From NCBI GenBank assembly GCA_045654805.1, contig JAZOOD010000029.1, positions 1-64,000 on the forward strand: DNA of 64,000 bases, in the 5' to 3' direction. The DNA is from CAZNKU01 sp045654805. Its GTDB lineage: Bacteria; Bacillota; Clostridia; Monoglobales; Firm-18. The notes under the pieces were generated by a model that saw nothing but the letters and a program-made list of their open reading frames with translations, ran no database searches and had not been told where the DNA came from. Numbering within the stretch: position 1 is the stretch's first letter; each line of letters starts with the position of its first letter. The position numbers were made by a program, and so were the translations under genes. This document shows, piece by piece, positions 51,483 to 60,367 of the stretch.

Positions 51483-52746
51483 GAGCTTTTTTAGAAATTT
51501 TTTCATATCTTTCTTTTTTATTTTTAATACGCTCATCTAAAGATGGCAAAAGCCCAAAATTAATGTTCATTGGCTGAAAATTTTTGCCGGAATATTCGGA
51601 AATATATGTCGCCAATGCTCCATGAGCGGTGGCTCGGTCAAAAGTTACTTTTTCTTTACCCAATGCCTTCATCGCTGCATTAATCCCCGCCACCAGACCG
51701 CTTGACGCACTTTCTACATATCCCTCAACCCCTGTTATTTGTCCGGCAAAGAAAACATTGGGATATTTTTTCATATTATAAGTTGCATCAAGTAAATTCG
51801 GCGAATTTATATAAGTGTTTCTGTGCATTACTCCATAACGTGCAAAGCTGGCGTTTTCAAGTCCCGGTATCATTCCAAAAACTCTCTTTTGCTCAGGGAA
51901 TTTTAAATGAGTCTGAAAACCCACAATATTATACATTGTGCCTTCGGCATTATCCTGACGGAGCTGAACAACCGCATAATTTTTTGTTCCATCGGGTCTA
52001 TCAAGACCAACTGGCTTTAACGGACCAAAAACCAAAGTGTCCCTACCTCGTTTTGCCATAACTTCGACAGGCATACAGCCTTCAAAAACATTATTTTCAA
52101 ACTCCTTAAGCTCAGCAGTTTCTGCATTTACAAGCTCCGTCCAGAATGCTTCGTACTGCTCCTTGTTCATAGGACAGTTTATATAATCATCCCCACCCTT
52201 GCCGTACCTTGCTGCTTTATAGGTTATGTCGTGGTCAATGCTATCATACATAATAATGGGTGCAGCTGCATCAAAGAAATGAAGATACTCCTCACCCTCC
52301 GTGAGTCTTGTGATTTCATCAATAAGTGCATCAGAAGTTAACGGTCCGGTAGCTATAACCACAATGCCTTCTGGAATTTTGGAAACTTCCTCTGAAAGTA
52401 CAAGATCAATGTTTTCGTGATTCTTGATTTTTTCAGTAATCATATTCGAAAAGCCTTGTCTGTCTACAGCCAACGCACCACCTGCAGGAACTTTTGTTGC
52501 ATCTGCACATTCCATAATCAATGAACCTAAAAGACGCATTTCTTCTTTTAACAAACCAACAGCATTTGTAATGCCATCTGCACGTAATGAATTGCTGCAT
52601 ACAAGTTCACCAAGACTGTCATTTTTATGGGCAGGTGATTTTTTGTTAGGTTTCATATCTATAAGTTTAACTTTTACCCCTCTGTTTGCAATCTGCCATG
52701 CAGCCTCACATCCTGCAAGACCCGCGCCTATAACAGTTACCATCAT
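51460..52746 (-). CDS. trmFO: Folate-dependent tRNA (uracil-54-C5)-methyltransferase TrmFO
   Basis: Flavoenzyme of 428 residues that makes ribothymidine 54 in the T loop, using methylenetetrahydrofolate. FAD fold VIGAGLAGCEAAWQIANRG, then SLGELVCSNSLRADGITNAVG with the catalytic Cys region, and AGQITGVEGYVESASSGLVA. Its start overlaps the topA stop by four bases. dprA-topA-trmFO is a conserved Firmicute string; the codV-hslVU-codY genes that follow in Bacillus are missing. Confidence 0.96.
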   Translation of the reverse strand: MMVTVIGAGLAGCEAAWQIANRGVKVKLIDMKPNKKSPAHKNDSLGELVCSNSLRADGITNAVGLLKEEMRLLGSLIMECADATKVPAGGALAVDRQGFSNMITEKIKNHENIDLVLSEEVSKIPEGIVVIATGPLTSDALIDEITRLTEGEEYLHFFDAAAPIIMYDSIDHDITYKAARYGKGGDDYINCPMNKEQYEAFWTELVNAETAELKEFENNVFEGCMPVEVMAKRGRDTLVFGPLKPVGLDRPDGTKNYAVVQLRQDNAEGTMYNIVGFQTHLKFPEQKRVFGMIPGLENASFARYGVMHRNTYINSPNLLDATYNMKKYPNVFFAGQITGVEGYVESASSGLVAGINAAMKALGKEKVTFDRATAHGALATYISEYSGKNFQPMNINFGLLPSLDERIKNKKERYEKISKKALAIIENM

Positions 52747-54833
52747 TTGCTCTTTTTCTCCTTATTTTCTTCGTATCCGCATTTTTCATCGGCACAATAA
52801 ATTCTCTTCTTGCCTCTGAATTTGTTTTCCAGTAAAAGACCGCCACATTTGGGACATTCCTGTGTAAGAGGCATATCCCATGTCATAAATTCACATTCTG
52901 GGTTTTTCTCACAGCCATAATACGTCTTTCCTTTTTTAGATTTTTTAATTAAAAGTTTACCACCGCATTTCGGGCAATTGGCACCTGATTCCTTCGTAAT
53001 CGCCTTTGCGTTACGACATTCAGGGAATCCGGGACAAGCTAGAAACTTACCATAGCGTCCCATTTTATAAACCATCATCCTACCGCATTTTTCACATGGA
53101 ACATCAGATACTTCGTCTTCTATCTTTATTTTGCCAATTGCATCCTCTGCAACCTTAAGGGTGTGTTCAAAAGGTCCATAAAATTCAGATACAATTTTAA
53201 CCCAATCGTTTTTGCCATCTTCTACATCATCAAGCTTTTCTTCCATATTTGCGGTAAATTCAACATCCACAATATCTTTAAAATATTCAATCATAAGGTC
53301 CGTTATAACAGTGCCAAGCTCTGTGGGATGCAAAACCTTTCCTTTACGGGAGATATAATTTCGTGAAAGAATAGTGGTGATGGTAGGCGCATAGGTACTT
53401 GGACGGCCTATACCGTCTTCTTCCATAGCTTTGATAAGCGAGGCTTCAGTATATCTTGCGGGATGCTCGGTAAAGTGTTGAGATTCCTCAAGCTTTGAAA
53501 GCTTAAGCGCCTCCCCCTTCATAAGCTGTGGTAATGCACCATCATCGTCCTCCTTGGTTTCCTTACTTTCAACGTATATCTTCATAAAACCAGGGAATTT
53601 AATTGTTGAACCGTTAGCCTTAAAAATGTAATCTGAAACATTTATATCCACTGAAACTGTATCAAAAACTGCAGAAGCCATCTGACTTGCAACAAATCTT
53701 TCCCATATAAGCTTATAAACCTTATAAAGGTCTGGTGTAAGGCTATCCTTAACCTGCTCTGGTGTTATTGAAATATCCGAAGGTCTTATAGCTTCGTGAG
53801 CATCCTGAGCAGATTTTTTTGTTTTGTAGACACGCGGCTTTTCTGGGGCATATTCGTCGCCAAATACTGATTTAATATAGCTAAAGGCAGTGGCTTTTGC
53901 CTCATCAGAAATTCGAAGAGAATCTGTTCTCATATAGGTAATAAGCCCGATTGTTCCCTTACCCTTTACATCAACGCCTTCGTAAAGTTGCTGTGCAGCC
54001 TGCATTGTACGACGTGAAGTAAAATTAAGCTTACGGGATGCCTCCTGTTGCAACGTACTTGTAGTAAATGGAGGTGCAGGATTACGTGTCTTTGTCTTTG
54101 CTTCTACATTATTTACGATAAAATCTGCACCATCAATTTTATTGAGTATTTCTCTTACCTGAAGTTCGTTGGTAAGCTCAATTTTCCCATTTGTATCACC
54201 ATAAAAATGTGCATTAAACTTTTTACGGTCACCATTTTTACTAAGTTTTGTATCAATTCGCCAATATTCCTGGGGAATAAATGCCTCTATTTCCCTTTCG
54301 CGGTCTACAACCAGACGTGTAGCAACAGATTGCACACGACCCGCACTAAGCCCTTTTTTGACTTTTTTCCATAAGAGAGGGCTTATTTTATAACCCACAA
54401 TACGATCAAGGACTCTGCGCGCCTGCTGAGCATCAACAAGGTCCTTGTCAATGGCCCTTGGGTTTTTAACCGCATTTTGTATAGCTGTTTTGGTAATTTC
54501 ATTAAAAGTTATTCTTTGAATGTTTTTATCCTCAATTTCCAAGGCAGATGCAAGATGCCATGAAATAGCCTCCCCTTCACGGTCAGGGTCGGTTGCAAGA
54601 AAAACTTTCTTCGCTGCCTTTGCTTCCTTTTTTAGTTTAAAAAGCAAATCACCCTTACCTCGTATGGTAATATATTTCGGTTCAAAATTATTTTCAACGT
54701 CAATACCCAACTGACTTTTGGGCAAATCTCTTATGTGTCCGTTAGACGCAAGGACTGTGTAATTCTTGCCTAAATATTTCTTTATGGTTTTAGCTTTAGC
54801 GGGTGATTCCACCACTACAAGATAGTCTGCCAT
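52743..54833 (-). CDS. topA: DNA topoisomerase I
   Basis: Type IA topoisomerase of 696 residues that relaxes negative supercoils. N-terminal TOPRIM domain (VVESPAKAKTIKKYL, DPDREGEAISWHL), active-site Tyr in GLITYMRTDSLRIS, and three C-terminal four-Cys zinc ribbons. The ATG at 54833 has GGAGG 5 bases upstream; a 31-codon extension into dprA is dropped. Confidence 0.96.
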   Translation of the reverse strand: MADYLVVVESPAKAKTIKKYLGKNYTVLASNGHIRDLPKSQLGIDVENNFEPKYITIRGKGDLLFKLKKEAKAAKKVFLATDPDREGEAISWHLASALEIEDKNIQRITFNEITKTAIQNAVKNPRAIDKDLVDAQQARRVLDRIVGYKISPLLWKKVKKGLSAGRVQSVATRLVVDREREIEAFIPQEYWRIDTKLSKNGDRKKFNAHFYGDTNGKIELTNELQVREILNKIDGADFIVNNVEAKTKTRNPAPPFTTSTLQQEASRKLNFTSRRTMQAAQQLYEGVDVKGKGTIGLITYMRTDSLRISDEAKATAFSYIKSVFGDEYAPEKPRVYKTKKSAQDAHEAIRPSDISITPEQVKDSLTPDLYKVYKLIWERFVASQMASAVFDTVSVDINVSDYIFKANGSTIKFPGFMKIYVESKETKEDDDGALPQLMKGEALKLSKLEESQHFTEHPARYTEASLIKAMEEDGIGRPSTYAPTITTILSRNYISRKGKVLHPTELGTVITDLMIEYFKDIVDVEFTANMEEKLDDVEDGKNDWVKIVSEFYGPFEHTLKVAEDAIGKIKIEDEVSDVPCEKCGRMMVYKMGRYGKFLACPGFPECRNAKAITKESGANCPKCGGKLLIKKSKKGKTYYGCEKNPECEFMTWDMPLTQECPKCGGLLLENKFRGKKRIYCADEKCGYEENKEKKSK

Positions 54834-54853
54834 AGAGTCCTCCGTTTCTGCCT

Positions 54854-55969
54854 TTAAAGGCTTAAAATATATTGTTTGCCGGGCAACTGCTTTACTGTTC
54901 CCGAAAGTTCCAACATAAATAGGCATTGATTGGCAACTGCAATTTCAACGCCTGATTTAAAACAAATTTCATCAATATGCATAGGGGTATTACTATCAAG
55001 CACCTCTGCAATCCTTCTCTGATCTTCAGAAAGTTTGCCAAAAACCAAATTCATTCTTTCCTGATTATCTTCCATATAATTTTCTGTATTTTCTTCAACC
55101 AACATATACCCCAAATCAGCAATAATGTCATCTGCAGAAGTTATAAGTCTTGCACCCTCCCTTATAAGGGTGTGTGAAGCCATGCTTAAAGGATTATCCG
55201 CATTTCCGGGCAGGCAAAACACCTCTTTGCCCTGGTCTTTAGCAAGATTTGCAGTTATAGTAGACCCACTTGAAGCCTTGCCTTCCACAACAAGAACAGA
55301 TTGCGACATACCGCTGACTATTCTGTTACGAACAGGAAAATGTGTGGGTAAAGGTGCTGTACCGGGTGGAAATTCAGAAATAACCGCACCATTCTGTTCT
55401 ATAAGGGTTTTAATTGCACCATTTTCAGGTGGATACACAACATCTACACCACACCCCAAAACAGCAATGGTTAATGCCCCTGCCTTAATAGCACCCCTGT
55501 GAGCACAGGTGTCTATACCCCTTGCCATACCACTGACAACGATAAATCCTCTGTTAGCCAATCCTTCAGCAATTTTCTCTGCCATTTTTGTACCATAATT
55601 ACTTGGCCTGCGTGAACCCACAATGCCTATTGTGGGAATACTTTTGACATCAGGAAAACTTCCTTTTACATATAGAAGTATCGGTGGATCTGAAATATTC
55701 TTCAATTGTTCGGGATATTTATCATCATAAATTGTAAGCAAGTCTATGTTCAAGGTCTCACATTTCGCCATAATTTCCTTGGCATGCGAAAGACTTTTGT
55801 TGCATAATTTTTCTATATGCTTTTGGGATATACCCTCTATTAAAGCAAATTCTTCTGGGTTTGCATTATATATTGCCTCAAAAGAAGTGTAATATTCACA
55901 CAGCATAGAGGAAATCCTGCTGCCTGCACCAAATACTTCCGAAAGCCATATTGCATAAATTAATTCCAT
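54854..55969 (-). CDS. dprA: DNA-processing protein DprA (Smf)
   Basis: Loads RecA on incoming single-stranded DNA during transformation. The 371 residues have an N-terminal helix-hairpin-helix region (about 1-75), the Rossmann-type DprA core (IGIVGSRRPSNYG, VVSGMARGIDTCAHRGA, FPVRNRIVSGMS) and a C-terminal winged-helix domain. It begins the dprA-topA-trmFO string and lies 13 bases after a SpoU-type methyltransferase gene. No other late competence genes are in the window except comM. Confidence 0.94.
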   Translation of the reverse strand: MELIYAIWLSEVFGAGSRISSMLCEYYTSFEAIYNANPEEFALIEGISQKHIEKLCNKSLSHAKEIMAKCETLNIDLLTIYDDKYPEQLKNISDPPILLYVKGSFPDVKSIPTIGIVGSRRPSNYGTKMAEKIAEGLANRGFIVVSGMARGIDTCAHRGAIKAGALTIAVLGCGVDVVYPPENGAIKTLIEQNGAVISEFPPGTAPLPTHFPVRNRIVSGMSQSVLVVEGKASSGSTITANLAKDQGKEVFCLPGNADNPLSMASHTLIREGARLITSADDIIADLGYMLVEENTENYMEDNQERMNLVFGKLSEDQRRIAEVLDSNTPMHIDEICFKSGVEIAVANQCLFMLELSGTVKQLPGKQYILSL

Positions 55970-55982
55970 ATATATACTCCGA

Positions 55983-56735
55983 TTACTTAATTCTTTTCTG
56001 TCTAAATATTTCGTACATAACTATACTTCCTGCCACAGCAGCATTTAAAGATTCCGAATTGCCACACATGGGTATCAAAGTGCGTATCTGTGCCAATTCT
56101 ACAATCTCATTGCTTATTCCTCGGGCTTCATTACCTACGACCACAGCAGTTTTTTTCGGAAATGTTATATTATACAAATCCTCAGAACCGTCTAATACAG
56201 TAGCAACCAATGAATAATCTCCAAGATGCTCTCTTATGTCCTGCACTTGTGCAAAATACACGGGCATCCTGAAAATTGAACCCATTGTTGCCCTAACAAC
56301 TTTAGGACTATACGGATCTACCGTACCCTTTAAAAGTACAACTCCACTTATGCCACTGCATTCCGCAGTACGTATAAGTGTACCTAAATTACCAGGGTCG
56401 GAAACTCCGTCACAAACCAAAAGTGTATCGCCAGAAATCTCTTTCATACAATTATCAGTCATTTTACATACCGCAAGTATACCTTGAGTGGTTTCCGTAT
56501 CGGAAAGTGCAGAAAACATTTTCTCACTTACTCTGTATACAGGCAAATCGTACTCTGTACACACATAACCATGAGATACAAAAATGCATTCCGCTACCCC
56601 AGACTCCACAGCATCCTTTACAATGCGCTGACCTTCCGCAATAAATAATCCGGTTTTGGTACGTTCAGAACGATTCAAGAGCTTCTTGGTCTGTTTATAT
56701 ATTTTATTTTCTGTTGAAGTAATATCTTTAATCAT
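55983..56735 (-). CDS. TrmH/SpoU-family RNA 2'-O-methyltransferase
   Basis: SPOUT methyltransferase of 250 residues with an N-terminal substrate-binding domain (about 1-95, TGLFIAEGQRIVKDAVESG) and the catalytic knot motifs CDGVSDPGNLGTLIRTAECSG, VVVGNEARGIS and IPMCGNSESLNAAVAGSI. The target is 23S rRNA or tRNA. In Bacillus a close relative (ysgA) also lies near infC-rpmI-rplT, and here the gene follows rplT. Confidence 0.9.
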   Translation of the reverse strand: MIKDITSTENKIYKQTKKLLNRSERTKTGLFIAEGQRIVKDAVESGVAECIFVSHGYVCTEYDLPVYRVSEKMFSALSDTETTQGILAVCKMTDNCMKEISGDTLLVCDGVSDPGNLGTLIRTAECSGISGVVLLKGTVDPYSPKVVRATMGSIFRMPVYFAQVQDIREHLGDYSLVATVLDGSEDLYNITFPKKTAVVVGNEARGISNEIVELAQIRTLIPMCGNSESLNAAVAGSIVMYEIFRQKRIK

Positions 56736-56806
56736 ATCTCTTATTTATCAGCATTATAGCTCTTCCCAACAGTAATTTACCAAATAATTCATGTATGAAT
56801 ATAGCA

Positions 56807-56834
56807 AATGGGGACGCATAAGGCGACCCCAATT
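56807..56834 (-). terminator. Hairpin after the infC-rpmI-rplT operon
   Basis: TGGGG-A-CGC pairs with GCG-A-CCCC-A around a five-base loop, one mismatch, followed on the minus strand by TTTGCTATATT. A moderate terminator. Confidence 0.55.
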
Positions 56835-56841
56835 AAAAACA

Positions 56842-57198
56842 TTATTTTCTTGCAGCTTTAGCTGTTTCTACCAACGCTGTAAAAGCTGCAGCATCTGATA
56901 CTGCGATTTCTGCAAGCATTTTTCTGTTAATGCTGATTCCAGCTTTTTTAAGACCGTTCATCATTGTGCTGTAGTTCATACCGTTAGCACGTGCAGCCGC
57001 ATTGATACGAGCAATCCACAACTGACGGAAATCTCTCTTTTTAAGCTTTCTGCCAATATAAGCATTGGACATAGCCTTCATAACCGCTTCGTTAGCAGTT
57101 CTAAACAAACGGCTTCTTCCGCCTCTATAACCTTTTGCAAGCTTTAATATTTTTTTATGTCTTTTTCTGGTGTGCATAGCACCTTTAATTCTAGCCAT
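56842..57198 (-). CDS. rplT: 50S ribosomal protein L20
   Basis: A 118-residue protein matching L20 throughout (RHKKILKLAKGYRGGRSRLF, NAYIGRKLKKRDFRQLWI). It builds into 23S rRNA early and, in Bacillus, binds the infC leader to repress the operon. It lies 30 bases after rpmI. Confidence 0.97.
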   Translation of the reverse strand: MARIKGAMHTRKRHKKILKLAKGYRGGRSRLFRTANEAVMKAMSNAYIGRKLKKRDFRQLWIARINAAARANGMNYSTMMNGLKKAGISINRKMLAEIAVSDAAAFTALVETAKAARK

Positions 57199-57228
57199 TT
57201 AATTTTACCTCCTACGCTTTATCGAATA

Positions 57229-57429
57229 TTATTTGTATGGGATTAATTTCTTGATAACTGCTGCATTTGAATCATGGCAGTAAGCAGCCTTTCTAAGGCC
57301 TCTTTTTCTCTTTGTTGTCTTTTTGTTCAAAATATGGCTTCTGAACGCAGAACCTCTTTTTACTTTTCCGGTTGCTGTAAGCTTAAATCTCTTAGCAGCA
57401 CCCTTGTGTGTTTTTATTTTATTAGCCAT
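57229..57429 (-). CDS. rpmI: 50S ribosomal protein L35
   Basis: A 66-residue basic protein (KIKTHKGAAKRFKLTATGKV, RKAAYCHDSNAAVIKKLIPY), standard L35 length. It lies 39 bases after infC in the infC-rpmI-rplT operon. Confidence 0.97.
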   Translation of the reverse strand: MANKIKTHKGAAKRFKLTATGKVKRGSAFRSHILNKKTTKRKRGLRKAAYCHDSNAAVIKKLIPYK

Positions 57430-57468
57430 AAAGCAATTCTCCTTTCGTATTCGCTTTAAATTTATTAT

Positions 57469-57981
57469 TTATGCACCTTTTGGTGAAATAAACATAGACA
57501 TATTTCTGCCTTCCATTTTTGGTTGCTTATCAACTGTACCAACATCTTCAACTTCATCTTTAAATCTGATTAAGATATCCTCGCCAAGTGATGCGTGTGT
57601 TACTTCTCTTCCGCGGAAACGTACTGTAACCTTAACCTTATTACCGCTCTTTAAAAACTTTTTAGCATTGTTAACCTTTGTGAAGAAATCATGATCGTCA
57701 ATATTAGGAGTAAGTCTTACCTCTTTTGTGTCAACAACCTTTTGGTTTTTACGCTGTTCCTTCTCTTTCTTTGCCGCTTCAAAACGGAATTTGCCATAGT
57801 CCATAATCTTACATACAGGCGGAACCGCATTAGGAGCAATCATAACAAGGTCAAGATTCTTTTCAGCCGCCATATCCAAAGCCTGCTGTGAAGAAACAAT
57901 ACCTAGCTGTTCGCCATTGTCGCCTATAAGACGTACTTCCTTCTCCCTGATTTTTTCATTAATAACATGTTCTTTACTGAT
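57469..57981 (-). CDS. infC: Translation initiation factor IF-3, with AUC start codon
   Basis: IF-3 of 170 residues: N-terminal domain (VINEKIREKEVRLIG, LDLVMIAPNAVPPVCKIMDY), linker and C-terminal domain (GRNMSMFISPK). No ATG, GTG or TTG gives a sensible N-terminus. An ATC at 57981 has GGGGG 8 bases upstream and yields M-S-K-E-H-V-I-N-E, aligning with known IF-3 termini such as M-S-K-D-F-I-I-N-E. Rare start codons are a known autoregulatory feature of infC. A terminator-type attenuator lies just upstream. Confidence 0.93.
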   Translation of the reverse strand: MSKEHVINEKIREKEVRLIGDNGEQLGIVSSQQALDMAAEKNLDLVMIAPNAVPPVCKIMDYGKFRFEAAKKEKEQRKNQKVVDTKEVRLTPNIDDHDFFTKVNNAKKFLKSGNKVKVTVRFRGREVTHASLGEDILIRFKDEVEDVGTVDKQPKMEGRNMSMFISPKGA

Positions 57982-57993
57982 AACATGCACCCC

Positions 57994-58110
57994 CAAAAAT
58001 AGAAAAGTGGATAGCACCAAGCTATCCACTCATATATCATAAAACTGATATTAACAATTTTACAACCCAGTCAACCCGATTGTCGAAAAGGTGAGAAAGT
58101 TGGATAACTT
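57994..58110 (-). promoter_or_regulatory. infC leader with attenuator and antiterminator
   Basis: A terminator (AGTGGATAGC/GCTATCCACT, loop 58016-58020, then TTTTCTATTTTT) ends a few bases before the infC ribosome-binding site. Upstream, AAGTTATCCA (58110-58101) can pair over ten bases with TGGATAGCTT (58028-58019), which would break the terminator stem. Position and logic match the L20-responsive leaders of Bacillus-type infC operons, though I cannot confirm the L20 site. Confidence 0.75.
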
Positions 58111-58125
58111 CTGCTTTGCCTAAAT

Positions 58126-58154
58126 AGATTAACACATTTTTTTTGCCTTGTCAA
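58126..58154 (-). promoter_or_regulatory. infC operon promoter
   Basis: TTGACA (58154-58149), a 17-base spacer and TAATCT (58131-58126) with an extended TGT on the minus strand. The -10 is weak without the extension. Confidence 0.55.
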
Positions 58155-58179
58155 GAGTTTTTTGTTTTTTTAATTAAAG

Positions 58180-58209
58180 TTGCAACAAGAGGTTGATTTG
58201 TGGTACAAT
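58180..58209 (+). promoter_or_regulatory. rlmH promoter
   Basis: TTGCAA (58180-58185), an 18-base spacer and TACAAT (58204-58209) with an extended TGG, divergent from the infC promoter. Confidence 0.58.
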
Positions 58210-58239
58210 TAAGAAGAGTTAATTTTATAGAGGTGCCAA

Positions 58240-58692
58240 ATGATTACAATAGAAATAATTGCCGTAGGTAAAGTAAAAGAAAAATATTTTACAGCCGCCA
58301 TAGAAGAATATAGCAAAAGACTTAACAGATACTGCAATTTTAAAATAACACAGGTGAACGATTTCCCTGATGATAATATGGAAATTCAACGTGAGGCCGA
58401 TCTTATCATTCCCAAAATAAAGGGTATTTGTGTACCTTTATGCGTGGAAGGAAAACAGCTTTCCAGCGAAGAACTTGCAGATTTTATAAACAAGATGTCC
58501 GTGGAAGGTAATTCTCACATATGCTTCATTATTGGAGGTTCAAAAGGATTAGATGACAAAATAAAAAGTAAGGGAAAATTAAAACTTTCTTTTTCTAAAA
58601 TGACCTTTCCTCACCAGCTTATGAGAGTAATTTTGTCAGAACAAATTTACAGAGCATTTAAAATTTTAAACAACGAAAATTATCATAAATAA
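58240..58692 (+). CDS. rlmH: 23S rRNA (pseudouridine-1915-N3)-methyltransferase RlmH
   Basis: SPOUT enzyme acting on the assembled ribosome. The 150 residues include the N-terminal EIIAVGKVKEKYF, the SAM-binding FIIGGSKGLDDKI and the invariant end HQLMRVILSEQIYRAFKILN...NYHK. It is about nine residues shorter than Bacillus RlmH, mostly in the middle. GAGGTG precedes the ATG. Confidence 0.94.
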   Translation: MITIEIIAVGKVKEKYFTAAIEEYSKRLNRYCNFKITQVNDFPDDNMEIQREADLIIPKIKGICVPLCVEGKQLSSEELADFINKMSVEGNSHICFIIGGSKGLDDKIKSKGKLKLSFSKMTFPHQLMRVILSEQIYRAFKILNNENYHK

Positions 58693-58737
58693 CCCCCGTT
58701 GACAAAGCAAAACCTTAAAAATAGTTTAATGAAACTA

Positions 58738-58765
58738 TTGACTTATAACAACCACATGTTATAAT
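58738..58765 (+). promoter_or_regulatory. hslO promoter
   Basis: TTGACT (58738-58743), a 16-base spacer and TATAAT (58760-58765) with an extended TGT. The transcript would have a leader of about 90 bases. Confidence 0.7.
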
Positions 58766-58861
58766 AGCGTTAAAATGCGAAATATTTATAAAGTCTATGA
58801 AGTTAGAATATAAATTCTATTAATTAATAAGAGAATTAACAAGCAGAAACGAGGAATAATA

Positions 58862-59761
58862 ATGAAAGATAAAATTGCTGTTGCATTAACAGATAATGCG
58901 GCATTGAGAGTTTATGCAGCAGTTACTACAAACTTGGTAACAGAAGCACACAAAATACACAACACCCTACCATTGGCTACGGCTGCATTAGGCAGAACAT
59001 TGACTGCAGGTGCCATGATGGGTGCTATGCAAAAGGATGACAACGTATCACTTACCGTACAGTTTAAAGGTAACGGACCTTTGGGCACATTGGTGGTTGT
59101 AGCAAATTCCAAAGGTGAAGTACGAGGTTATGTACAAAACCCTGGAGCCGACCTTCCCTTGCGCCCTGACGGAAAAATAGATGTAGGTAATGGGATAGGC
59201 AAAAGCGGTTACGTAAGCGTTATCCGCGATATGGGTAAAGGAACTCAACCATATATTGGGCAAGTGGAAATTACAACCGGTGAAATTGCTGAGGATTTAA
59301 CATATTACTATGCCACAAGTGAACAGACTCCTACCGCAATATCCTTAGGAGTACTTGTAGACAGGGATTATACACCAAAAGCGGCTGGTGGATATGTAAT
59401 ACAGATGATGCCGGGCTGGAGTCCCGAGGACGAGCAAATAATTACGGCGATTGAAAAAAAGTTAGGTGAAATACCTCCTGTAAGTACCATGGTTGACAGA
59501 GGTTATACACCTGAACAAATTATAGCGGAAATTTTGGGTGATGAAATACCATACCATATTCTAAAAGAAGAAATTCCTTCATATAAATGTAATTGTAACC
59601 GCAAAAGGGTGGAGTCTGCACTTATATCCATAGGCAGAAAGGAACTTACTTCTTTGATGGAGGACGACCACGGAACAGAAGTAAATTGCAATTTTTGTGA
59701 TAAAGTTTACAAATTCTCCACACAAGATATTGAGGAGCTTTTGAAAAAATGTACTAAATAA
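58862..59761 (+). CDS. hslO: Redox-regulated chaperone Hsp33
   Basis: Holdase activated by oxidation. The 299 residues have the N-terminal core (LPLATAALGRTLTAGAMMG, GNGPLGTLVVVANSKGEVRG) and the C-terminal redox switch with CNC and, further on, CNFC, the four zinc-binding Cys. GAGG precedes the ATG. In an anaerobe it would protect proteins during oxygen exposure. A tRNA cluster follows. Confidence 0.95.
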   Translation: MKDKIAVALTDNAALRVYAAVTTNLVTEAHKIHNTLPLATAALGRTLTAGAMMGAMQKDDNVSLTVQFKGNGPLGTLVVVANSKGEVRGYVQNPGADLPLRPDGKIDVGNGIGKSGYVSVIRDMGKGTQPYIGQVEITTGEIAEDLTYYYATSEQTPTAISLGVLVDRDYTPKAAGGYVIQMMPGWSPEDEQIITAIEKKLGEIPPVSTMVDRGYTPEQIIAEILGDEIPYHILKEEIPSYKCNCNRKRVESALISIGRKELTSLMEDDHGTEVNCNFCDKVYKFSTQDIEELLKKCTK

Positions 59762-59813
59762 AGTGCTTTTTTATATGTAACTGAAAAAAATCAAAATTTT
59801 CTTAAAAAAATGC

Positions 59814-59842
59814 TTGACATTTAAGTTTTGTTGCAGTATAAT
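59814..59842 (+). promoter_or_regulatory. tRNA cluster promoter
   Basis: Perfect TTGACA (59814-59819), 17-base spacer, TATAAT (59837-59842), about 50 bases before tRNA-Asp. Confidence 0.87.
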
Positions 59843-59894
59843 AGATTGTGCTGACGGGTTGAGTAATGAGTTTGTCCCGTAGTTAATAATAGTT

Positions 59895-59971
59895 GGCCGA
59901 GTAGTTCAGTTGGTTAGAACGCCAGCCTGTCACGCTGGAGGTCGAGGGTTCGAGCCCCTTCTCGGTCGCCA
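59895..59971 (+). tRNA. tRNA-Asp (anticodon GTC)
   Basis: Acceptor GGCCGAG/CTCGGTC, anticodon stem CCAGC/GCTGG with loop CTGTCAC, T loop TTCGAGC, encoded CCA. First of five tRNA genes. Confidence 0.96.
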
Positions 59972-59986
59972 ACTTTATTTTTGTAT

Positions 59987-60062
59987 GGGAGCATAGCTCA
60001 GCTGGGAGAGCATCTGCCTTACAAGCAGAGGGTCATAGGTTCGATCCCTATTGTTCCCACCA
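59987..60062 (+). tRNA. tRNA-Val (anticodon TAC)
   Basis: Acceptor GGGAGCA/TGTTCCC, anticodon stem TCTGC/GCAGA with loop CTTACAA, T loop TTCGATC, encoded CCA. Confidence 0.96.
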
Positions 60063-60066
60063 ATAT

Positions 60067-60142
60067 GCCTCTGTAGCTCAGTCGGTAGAGCAAGGGACTG
60101 AAAATCCCTGTGTCAGTGGTTCGATTCCACTCGGAGGCACCA
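60067..60142 (+). tRNA. tRNA-Phe (anticodon GAA)
   Basis: Acceptor GCCTCTG/CGGAGGC, anticodon loop CTGAAAA in a GGGA/TCCC stem, T loop TTCGATT, encoded CCA. Four bases separate it from tRNA-Val. Confidence 0.96.
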
Positions 60143-60161
60143 AATTTTCTTTTATACATAT

Positions 60162-60236
60162 GCGGGAGTGGCTCAGTGGTAGAGCGTCACCTTGCCAAGG
60201 TGAACGTCGCGAGTTCGAATCTCGTCTTCCGCTCCA
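60162..60236 (+). tRNA. tRNA-Gly (anticodon GCC)
   Basis: Acceptor GCGGGAG/CTTCCGC, anticodon stem TCACC/GGTGA with loop TTGCCAA, T loop TTCGAAT, encoded CCA. Confidence 0.96.
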
Positions 60237-60265
60237 AAGACGCTTTAAAATGCGTCTTTTGTTTT
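60237..60265 (+). terminator. Terminator inside the tRNA cluster
   Basis: AAGACGC pairs with GCGTCTT over an eight-base loop, followed by TTTGTTTT. It lies directly after tRNA-Gly, so tRNA-Cys either relies on read-through or has a promoter I could not identify in the 57-base gap. Confidence 0.75.
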
Positions 60266-60293
60266 ATCAATAATTAACTTAATATATACGCAC

Positions 60294-60367
60294 GGCGCTA
60301 TAGCCAAGTGGTAAGGCAGAGGCCTGCAAAGCCTTTATCCCCGGTTCAAATCCGGGTGGCGCCTCCA
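60294..60367 (+). tRNA. tRNA-Cys (anticodon GCA)
   Basis: Acceptor GGCGCTA/TGGCGCC, anticodon stem GAGGC/GCCTT with loop CTGCAAA, T loop TTCAAAT, encoded CCA. It stands beyond a terminator, 57 bases after tRNA-Gly. Confidence 0.96.
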
